DNA of 64,000 nucleotides from Enterococcus cecorum (GTDB taxonomy: Bacteria; Bacillota; Bacilli; Lactobacillales; Enterococcaceae), in the NCBI RefSeq assembly GCF_023221775.1, contig NZ_JAKUDS010000003.1, positions 1 through 64,000 of the forward strand, read 5' to 3'. Below, piece after piece: positions 57,958 through 64,000 of this stretch. A program made the translations under genes and the position numbers. The first letter of the stretch is position 1; every line of letters starts with the position of its first letter. Under the pieces are notes generated by a model. That model did not search any database. It worked only from the letters and a program-made list of their open reading frames with translations, and had not been told where the DNA came from.

Positions 57958-58062
57958 ATTTACGCTCCATCCTTTTTCGTACCAGACTATTGTAGCGAAT
58001 GCGAAAAGAAAAGGCAATCATTTTTGAAAAGATTTAATATTCAGCACCAAAATTTCCGACTC

Positions 58063-58106
58063 AAAAAAATATCGACTTACAAACAAAGGTTGAATGTAAG
58101 TCGATT
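58063..58106 (-). terminator. terminator of the ypmB-aspB-asnS operon
   Basis: On the minus strand a perfect 10-bp stem (ATCGACTTAC with GTAAGTCGAT) across a loop of about 15 bases is followed by ATTTTTTT. Confidence 0.8.
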
Positions 58107-58115
58107 TCATTCTTT

Positions 58116-59414
58116 CTATGGATAAATACGATTTAATAAACGTGGGAATGGAATGGCTTCACGTACATGATCGATTCCGGCAATCCAAGTAACTGTACGT
58201 TCTAATCCAAGACCGAAACCTGAATGTGGGACTGTTCCATATTTACGTAAGTCTAGATACCATGAATATTCTTCTTCGTTCAAGCCAGCTTGACGAATTT
58301 GCTCTAACAAGTAATCGTAATCCGTTGCTCTTTCAGAACCACCAATGATCTCACCATATCCTTCTGGTGCAATTAAATCGGCACATACGACAACATCATC
58401 ACGAGTTGGATGTGGTTTCATATAGAATGGTTTAATCGCTTTTGGATAATTCATAATGAATACTGGTTGCTCAAATGAATTAGCGATAAAGGTTTCATGA
58501 GGTGAACCAAAATCATCGCCCCATTTGATATCATCAAAACCGTTTGCTTGTAATCGTTCAATCGCTTCGTCATAACTGATACGTGCATATGGTAATTTTG
58601 TATATTTTTCTAATACGCTACGATCACGACCTAAAACATGTAAAGCATAATCACAATGATCTAAAACATTTTGTACTAAGTATGCAACATATTGTTCTTG
58701 AATCTCTAGACTTTCTTCTTGATGCATAAAGGCCATTTCTGGTTCAATCATCCAGAATTCAATCAAATGACGACGTGTCTTTGATTTTTCGGCACGGAAA
58801 GTTGGTCCGAATGAGAAAACTTTGCCCATCGCCATTGCTGCAGCTTCCATATATAGCTGACCTGATTGAGATAGATAGGCTTTATGATCAAAGTAGTTGG
58901 TTTCAAACAAGTCTGTCGTTCCTTCTGGTGCAGAACCGGTTAAAATTGGTGGGTCTACTTTTACAAAACCATGATTATTGAAAAATTCATAAGAAGCACG
59001 AATAATTTCATTACGGATTTGCATAATGGCATGTTGTCTTGAAGAACGCAACCATAAATGACGATGATCCATTAAAAAGTCTGTTCCATGTTCTTTCGGT
59101 GTAATTGGATATTCATGACTTTCTCCAATCACTTCAATATCAGTAATCCCGATTTCATAACCGAATTTAGAACGAGAATCTTCTCTAATCTCACCAACAA
59201 CCCAGACAGAAGTTTCCTGGTTTAATCCTTTAGCTAATTGAAATACTTCTTCAGGTACTTCACTTTTGACAACTACTCCTTGAAAATAAGCAGTTCCATC
59301 TCTTAGTTGTAAGAAAGCAATTTTTCCACTTGAGCGTTTATTAGCCACCCAAGCCCCAATCTTAACAACTTCTCCTACGTGATCTTTTGAATCAACAATT
59401 TGAATTTGTTTCAC
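58116..59414 (-). CDS. asnS: asparaginyl-tRNA synthetase
   Basis: Charges tRNA(Asn) with asparagine. The 432-residue class II enzyme has the N-terminal OB-fold anticodon-binding domain ([32 protein letters not shown]), motif 2 [17 protein letters not shown], and motif 3 [13 protein letters not shown]. It follows aspB by 43 bases. No T-box leader is present before it, so it seems to rely on the operon promoter. Confidence 0.97.
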   Translation of the reverse strand: MKQIQIVDSKDHVGEVVKIGAWVANKRSSGKIAFLQLRDGTAYFQGVVVKSEVPEEVFQLAKGLNQETSVWVVGEIREDSRSKFGYEIGITDIEVIGESHEYPITPKEHGTDFLMDHRHLWLRSSRQHAIMQIRNEIIRASYEFFNNHGFVKVDPPILTGSAPEGTTDLFETNYFDHKAYLSQSGQLYMEAAAMAMGKVFSFGPTFRAEKSKTRRHLIEFWMIEPEMAFMHQEESLEIQEQYVAYLVQNVLDHCDYALHVLGRDRSVLEKYTKLPYARISYDEAIERLQANGFDDIKWGDDFGSPHETFIANSFEQPVFIMNYPKAIKPFYMKPHPTRDDVVVCADLIAPEGYGEIIGGSERATDYDYLLEQIRQAGLNEEEYSWYLDLRKYGTVPHSGFGLGLERTVTWIAGIDHVREAIPFPRLLNRIYP

Positions 59415-59457
59415 GAGAGTCTCTCCAATCTATACTAACAATAATATATTAACGTAT

Positions 59458-60645
59458 TTATTGCATTTTGCTTTCAACAAATGCTTTAATACGTTGTGCA
59501 CTTTTTTCTAATGTTTCCCAATCAGTAGCGTAACTGATACGAATATATTGATCCATACCAAATCCAGCACCCGTTACCACCGCTACATGGGCATCATTCA
59601 ATAAATCTTCAACAAAACTTGTTGCCTCTTGATAGCCACATTTTTGTAAAGTTTCACTAATATTTATAAAGAAGTAAAAAGCAGCTTGAGGTTTTTGAAC
59701 TTTAAATCCAGGAATTTGAGTCAATAGTGGGTATAGGCGATTCAATCTTTCCTCGAAAACGATACGCATCGCTTCTACAGAGTCCTGGCTACCGTTTAAC
59801 GCTTCTACTGCTGCATATTGACTAACCGCAGTAGGATTACTTGTAGATTGACTGGCTAAGCGAATCATCCCTTGAATAATTTCTTCATTTCCCACTGCAA
59901 AACCTATACGCCAACCTGTCATTGCATAAGTTTTGGATACCCCATTAATTACAATGGTATTTTCACGAATTTCTGGTGTTAACATTGCCATTGAAGTAAA
60001 CTGATTATCGCCATAAATTAAGCGGCCATAAATATCATCTGCTACAATTAACACTTGATTTTTCACAGCCCATTCACCAATTGCCCGTAATTCTTCTTTG
60101 GAATAAATCATTCCCGTTGGATTTGAAGGCGAATTAATGATAATCGCTTTTGTGCGTTTCGTCAAGACTTCATCCAAATGCTCAACCGTAACTTTAAAGC
60201 CTTTTTCTTCATCTGTCTGAGCAAAAACAGGTACACCAGAAGCTAACCGGACTTGTTCAGCATAACTTACCCAATAAGGCACAGGGATAATGACTTCATC
60301 CCCTTCATCAAGTATTGTTTGAAACAAAAGATATAAAGCAAATTTTGCACCATCTGTGACAATTGTCTGATTCACAGAATAATCCAATCCATAATAAGTT
60401 TTCATATAAGATACAATTGCTTGACGTAATTCAGGAATTCCTGCTGATTGCGTATAAAAACTTGCTTCTCCTGATTCAATTGCTTTGATCGCAGCCTTTT
60501 GAATATTGTCCGGAGTCGCAAAATCCGGTTGTCCTACAGTCAAACTTAGGACATCTAATCCTTGGGCTTTTAATTCTTTTGCTCTAGCCGCAGCCTGTAG
60601 TGTGACTGATGGTGCTAAATTTCTAACCTTTGTTGATAATTGCAT
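59458..60645 (-). CDS. aspB: aspartate aminotransferase (class I)
   Basis: PLP-dependent transaminase that links oxaloacetate and aspartate. The 395-residue protein shows LSLTVGQPDFATPDNI near the start, the SPSNPTGMIYS loop, the PLP-anchoring DDIYGRL, the Schiff-base lysine in INGVSKTYAMTGWRIG, and the substrate-binding Arg in YIRISYA. GAGG precedes the ATG at 60645. It lies between ypmB and asnS, the conserved Firmicutes order, giving aspartate for asparagine and also for the D-Asp cross-bridge. Confidence 0.95.
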   Translation of the reverse strand: MQLSTKVRNLAPSVTLQAAARAKELKAQGLDVLSLTVGQPDFATPDNIQKAAIKAIESGEASFYTQSAGIPELRQAIVSYMKTYYGLDYSVNQTIVTDGAKFALYLLFQTILDEGDEVIIPVPYWVSYAEQVRLASGVPVFAQTDEEKGFKVTVEHLDEVLTKRTKAIIINSPSNPTGMIYSKEELRAIGEWAVKNQVLIVADDIYGRLIYGDNQFTSMAMLTPEIRENTIVINGVSKTYAMTGWRIGFAVGNEEIIQGMIRLASQSTSNPTAVSQYAAVEALNGSQDSVEAMRIVFEERLNRLYPLLTQIPGFKVQKPQAAFYFFINISETLQKCGYQEATSFVEDLLNDAHVAVVTGAGFGMDQYIRISYATDWETLEKSAQRIKAFVESKMQ

Positions 60646-60687
60646 AATCCTCATCCTTTACTTTTTATTTTTCATTTATACTGCCTA

Positions 60688-61170
60688 CTAAACTTTTTGA
60701 ATGGCTTTTCCAGTTTCAAAATCAAAAAGATAATATTGATTTTGCTCCGTCACCACTTCCCATGCAATCCGGCTCTCATATTGTCCAAGATTTACTTTCA
60801 ATATTGCTTCGTCTGGATGGAGCTTATTGAAAACTTGCCGGATTTCTACTTCATTGAATCCGTCTTTTTGATTGACTACTTTCACCTTACCACCTTTTTG
60901 AGCGATGATGACATACTTTTTTTTACCAGCATCATCAGTACCACCAACAGAAAAGTAAGTCTTTTTACGATTAAACCAATAAAAATCATCCACCGAATCA
61001 AGTTTTCCATATTGACTGGCAATCTTAACAGCCTCACTTCGAGCTTGTCGATAAGGATTGGTCGCCTTTAAATAAAATAAACTCGTAAGCAAGATGATTG
61101 CTAGCATGATAAAAATGGCAATCATCAATATTCGATTTATCTTTTTTTCACGTTCATCCTCGTAATACAC
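60688..61170 (-). CDS. ypmB: YpmB-like membrane protein (DUF5590)
   Basis: A 160-residue protein with one N-terminal membrane segment (about residues 12-32) and two outside PepSY-like alpha/beta repeats, as in B. subtilis YpmB. The function is unknown. The start is GTG at 61170 with AAGGGGTG five bases upstream. A promoter with the extended -10 TGCTATAAT lies about 35-45 bases upstream. First gene of ypmB-aspB-asnS. Confidence 0.87.
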   Translation of the reverse strand: MYYEDEREKKINRILMIAIFIMLAIILLTSLFYLKATNPYRQARSEAVKIASQYGKLDSVDDFYWFNRKKTYFSVGGTDDAGKKKYVIIAQKGGKVKVVNQKDGFNEVEIRQVFNKLHPDEAILKVNLGQYESRIAWEVVTEQNQYYLFDFETGKAIQKV

Positions 61171-61260
61171 TGAAGCACCCCTTACTTTAAGACTTTAATG
61201 TTCCTATTATAGCAGATTCTAATTATAAGTTTTACTAAAATGAGAGAATTAACGAAATTT

Positions 61261-63825
61261 TTAAAGCTCAAAGCCGTAATTGACATACTGCCACTGATTA
61301 GGCAGGATCTTTTGCAGTTTTCGGCCATACACTGTAGAAAGGATTCGCTTATCTAAAATCAATAATTTTCCCTGAGGACTGGCTGTCAATAAATCCAAAC
61401 AGCGTGCTAAACGAATCCCAGCAGTTGGTAAAGCATCATGATAAAAACTATCGACACCTAACTGATCCAAATAAGAATAATAGGCTTGTGTCAGCCATTC
61501 TTTAGGATTGTTAAACGGTAATCTCGTTAATAAAATCCGCTCAAAACGCAAATCAGTTAAGAAGGATTCGTCTAGATGTTTGTTCAGTAAAAATACAAAC
61601 TGATTTTTATTTCCTTCATATCGTTTCTTGATTTTTGCTAGATTTGCATTTTGTCCTACAGCAAGTAGCTCAATTCCTGCTTGTGTCGCTGTCTCATTGA
61701 ATTGCTGATAAACAAGTTGCATGACTTCTTGAGAATTGAATAGGACTAAGGTTGAACATTCACTGGCAAATACTTCATTCATCAATATTTTAGTAATATA
61801 CTGTCCGAAAATTTCACTACTTACTTCGGGAATAGAAATCCCTTTTTCAACCACTTCAATTTTTTGTTCTGGTCTTTTCATTTTTGTTTTCAAGGTTTTC
61901 ACTTTTTGATTTTCTAAACTTAACTTTTCAGCAAAATAATTCTTTTGAAAGGCTAAACTTAAATGGCTTCCCACAAAAATGAGCCGTTGATTAATCGGAT
62001 AACTAAACTTAACATGGGAAAAATCGAAATAGCGAAAAATTAGATGATTCTTCTCCAATTGCCAAGTATGGACAGTTCCTTCTTTTAAATCTAAAAACCA
62101 AGCTAATAATGTTTGGATATCTTGTATGATTAAATAAACATGATTGTGAATAGAATATAAATCTTTTTCTTCAACTAATTTCAACAATTCCTGATAATAA
62201 TGGATTAATTGGTCTAAGTGTCGCTGCAAAGTTTGCGGTAGATTGGCTAATTTATGCTCAGTTATCTCATGATCTTGAACGATTGAAACCCACTGATCAA
62301 ACACTTGATGTTGAAAATCACGTATTAAGGATAAAACATTTCTTATCGAACAGACTTGCTGATTAGGCGAATCATCTTTTATTACTTGCCCGATATAGCG
62401 ATTCAATACCTGGATGTCAACTTCTTGATGATTCATTTTTTGCAGGGGTAATAAATACTGCGCCTCTACAAAATATAATTGTTTATATGAAAGTTTACTA
62501 AATGTCTGCGCGGCTTTTGAAAGTAAAACATCTTTTTGTCTAAATAAGACAACTTCAGCACTTGCTAACATCTTCTCTCGTTGGTTGAGAAAATATGGTT
62601 TACCGGTCAAAACAGCCGATTGACAATGAATCTCTTGGAAATAGGTATGGGTTTCATTGTACAGTCCCAACTCCACCAGTGAGCCTGTATCGGTTTGCGT
62701 TAACCAGACCAAAATCATCATTTGTAATATAGAGATTAACTTCTGATCAGGAATTTTTACTAAAGAATGAGCAAACTTTTGCAAATCAATATACTGCTCA
62801 TCTGGATAATAGTGAACTTGCTGTAATTGGTTCAATTCATGCAATGTTGAAGAAATCTTTTGCCAACGATTAAACCAAGACTCAGATTCATAGCCTAAAA
62901 TAATAGGAAAATCTTCTTTCTCAAAAAAAGAAATAGGAAAATAGAAATTCACTGGTTGCAACAAATCTTCACTCACATCCAATGTCAATTCCGTTGGTTG
63001 CTCCTCTTTCATCATAGAATAGCGATTTTGATGGATTAAATTCATCATCTTCGCTTGCTCATTAAACATTGGCTGTCCTATCAGTTTCTCTTTGGCTTTT
63101 TTTGTCTTAGGATAATGCTTATTTAGCTGCACTGTTTTCTCTTCAGTCTGCTGCTCTTTCACCCAAATACCTTCAACGCATACTAATTTATCATGAGTAG
63201 TAGCGCTTTGATTATGTAGCTGCCTGATTTCATAGCTTCTTTGTAAAAATTCACCGGTTTGCATACTTAATAAATTGCAACGCTTGGAAATTTGTGACAA
63301 TGTTTTTAAGGGCAAGTGTTCAATGATTTTCACAATTTTTAGAAACAATTCAGCAGTCACCAAAGAATCACTATCCGCTTGATGAGGATTTGTATGCTCA
63401 ATCCCTAAATTCGTAACTAAATCATTTAAACGATAACTCGGTTGGGTAGGTAGAAATATTTGTGCGAGATCCACCGTATCTATAGCAGGAATCGTTAAGG
63501 CATCAAAGCCATATTTTACAAATGTATTGGACAAAAATTGATAATCAAAATGAACATTATGGGCCACAAAAATAGTGTCCGCCAATAAATTTTCAATCAT
63601 TAAGGCAACATCTTCGAAATAAGGTGCTTTCACTAACCTGCGATTGGTCAAACCAGTCAAATTGGCAATCGTTTTAGGAATGGCAAAACCTGGATTGATA
63701 TCTGTCGTAAAAGTATGTAAGATACGATTATCCTGCACCAACGTACAAGCAAATTGAATGATTTGATCTTTTTGCACATCTGTACCGGTTGTTTCTAAAT
63801 CAACAATGGCATAGATTACAGACAT
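61261..63825 (-). CDS. dinG: DinG-like protein: intact DEDDh exonuclease, degenerate helicase
   Basis: An 854-residue protein with the DinG layout of Gram-positives: an N-terminal 3'-5' exonuclease domain of the DnaQ type (about residues 1-165) followed by an XPD/DinG-like helicase region. The exonuclease residues are complete: D9 and E11 (IVDLETTGTD), D94 (VAHNVHFDYQF), H148 and D153 (HQADSDSL). In the helicase part the Walker A site is missing where expected (about 278-298, no GK[ST]), DEAH is replaced by VEAQ (about 453-456), and motif VI has no QxxGRxIR. The protein is full length with no frameshift. The start ATG at 63825 is preceded by GGTG. It lies upstream of ypmB-aspB-asnS as in Bacillus. 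Confidence 0.88.
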   Translation of the reverse strand: MSVIYAIVDLETTGTDVQKDQIIQFACTLVQDNRILHTFTTDINPGFAIPKTIANLTGLTNRRLVKAPYFEDVALMIENLLADTIFVAHNVHFDYQFLSNTFVKYGFDALTIPAIDTVDLAQIFLPTQPSYRLNDLVTNLGIEHTNPHQADSDSLVTAELFLKIVKIIEHLPLKTLSQISKRCNLLSMQTGEFLQRSYEIRQLHNQSATTHDKLVCVEGIWVKEQQTEEKTVQLNKHYPKTKKAKEKLIGQPMFNEQAKMMNLIHQNRYSMMKEEQPTELTLDVSEDLLQPVNFYFPISFFEKEDFPIILGYESESWFNRWQKISSTLHELNQLQQVHYYPDEQYIDLQKFAHSLVKIPDQKLISILQMMILVWLTQTDTGSLVELGLYNETHTYFQEIHCQSAVLTGKPYFLNQREKMLASAEVVLFRQKDVLLSKAAQTFSKLSYKQLYFVEAQYLLPLQKMNHQEVDIQVLNRYIGQVIKDDSPNQQVCSIRNVLSLIRDFQHQVFDQWVSIVQDHEITEHKLANLPQTLQRHLDQLIHYYQELLKLVEEKDLYSIHNHVYLIIQDIQTLLAWFLDLKEGTVHTWQLEKNHLIFRYFDFSHVKFSYPINQRLIFVGSHLSLAFQKNYFAEKLSLENQKVKTLKTKMKRPEQKIEVVEKGISIPEVSSEIFGQYITKILMNEVFASECSTLVLFNSQEVMQLVYQQFNETATQAGIELLAVGQNANLAKIKKRYEGNKNQFVFLLNKHLDESFLTDLRFERILLTRLPFNNPKEWLTQAYYSYLDQLGVDSFYHDALPTAGIRLARCLDLLTASPQGKLLILDKRILSTVYGRKLQKILPNQWQYVNYGFEL

Positions 63826-63897
63826 CTTTGCACCTACTTTCTTCATTATTTTGACGCACTCAAAGATAGTATAACGAATTTTTATCATTATGACAAA

Positions 63898-63934
63898 GTA
63901 AAAAAAAGACCTGCTAACCATTGCTAGCAGATCT
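63898..63934 (-). terminator. terminator of the right-edge cold-shock gene
   Basis: On the minus strand AGATCTGCTA pairs with TAGCAGGTCT (one G-U) around a short loop, followed by seven T. Confidence 0.8.
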
Positions 63935-63954
63935 TGTACATGCAAATGAATAAA

Positions 63955-64000
63955 TTAAGCTTTCACTACATTTGTTGCTTGAGGGCCACGTTGACCTTCT
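63955..64000 (-). CDS. cold-shock protein, C-terminal end (cut by window edge)
   Basis: The minus-strand frame reads EGQRGPQATNVVKA and then a stop at 63957-63955, which is the standard C terminus of a CspA-family protein. The rest lies beyond the window. It differs from the complete copy at 48.7 kb (which ends [12 protein letters not shown]), so the genome has at least two cold-shock paralogues. Confidence 0.9.
   Translation of the reverse strand, partial: EGQRGPQATNVVKA

Noticed and set aside
59415-59457. T-box or other tRNA-sensing leader before asnS
   Set aside because: Only 43 bases separate aspB and asnS, far too short, and no T-box sequence is seen there or before ypmB.

Overview
The window is a dense, AT-rich chromosomal segment of a low-GC Gram-positive bacterium. 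Gene content and order point to Lactobacillales, most likely Enterococcaceae: liaFSR, yqeG-yqeH-yhbY-nadD-yqeK-rsfS-yqeM, rapZ-yvcK-whiA, cdaA-cdaR-glmM, ypmB-aspB-asnS, and a D-aspartate ligase with an aspartate racemase. The ligase and racemase predict an L-Lys-D-Asp (A4alpha) peptidoglycan cross-bridge, as in Enterococcus faecium and its relatives. A pyruvate:ferredoxin/flavodoxin oxidoreductase and a lipoyl synthase are less usual for this order. I cannot fix the genus from the sequence. I recognise no rRNA, tRNA, CRISPR array, intact transposon or prophage. Most genes are on the minus strand.

Layout. 1-7.2 kb: housekeeping genes (ysxC, clpX, tig) and the sppA cluster. 7.2-9.2 kb: glmS (+) behind two likely NagR-type operators. 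9.2-11.4 kb: a lipoate operon (free-standing lipoyl domain, lipA, lplA) behind a Rex-like box. 11.6-15.1 kb: the c-di-AMP/amino-sugar operon cdaA-cdaR-glmM. 15.2-19.6 kb: nifJ, divergent from a cytosolic thioredoxin-fold protein. 19.7-22.5 kb: rapZ-yvcK-whiA. 22.6-24.6 kb: D-Asp ligase and racemase. 24.7-29.6 kb: uvrBA. 29.8-32.7 kb: a glutamine-type ABC transporter with CodY-like boxes. 32.8-34 kb: a small membrane-anchored protein and the decayed end of a probable group II intron, which is the only clear trace of a mobile element. 34-37.5 kb: YebC, then tmcAL translationally coupled to a ClC channel and a two-helix K+ channel. 37.6-41.9 kb: the yqeG-yqeM ribosome/NAD/Ap4A operon. 42-48.4 kb: thyA, an ABC-F ATPase, a class B PBP and an LCP protein. 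48.6-52.6 kb: csp, a phosphohexomutase, sodA and small proteins. 52.5-57.9 kb: a K+ channel gating subunit, liaFSR, greA, mltG and gtrA. 58-63.9 kb: dinG, ypmB, aspB and asnS. The right edge cuts a second cold-shock gene.

How the genes work together. Envelope genes dominate: glmS and glmM feed UDP-GlcNAc, racemase and ligase make the cross-bridge, and PBP, MltG and LCP build and decorate the wall. LiaFSR monitors the envelope, and c-di-AMP made by CdaA may control the KtrA-type K+ subunit. A redox theme links nifJ, the thioredoxin-like gene and the lipoate operon.

The observations I rate highest are: rsfS begins at an AUA codon behind a strong ribosome binding site; DinG keeps its exonuclease residues but has lost the helicase ATP-binding motifs; the lipoyl-domain/lipA/lplA operon carries a Rex-like box; and glmS has paired operators flanking its promoter. 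Where a gene start is corrected below, the choice rests on a visible ribosome binding site.
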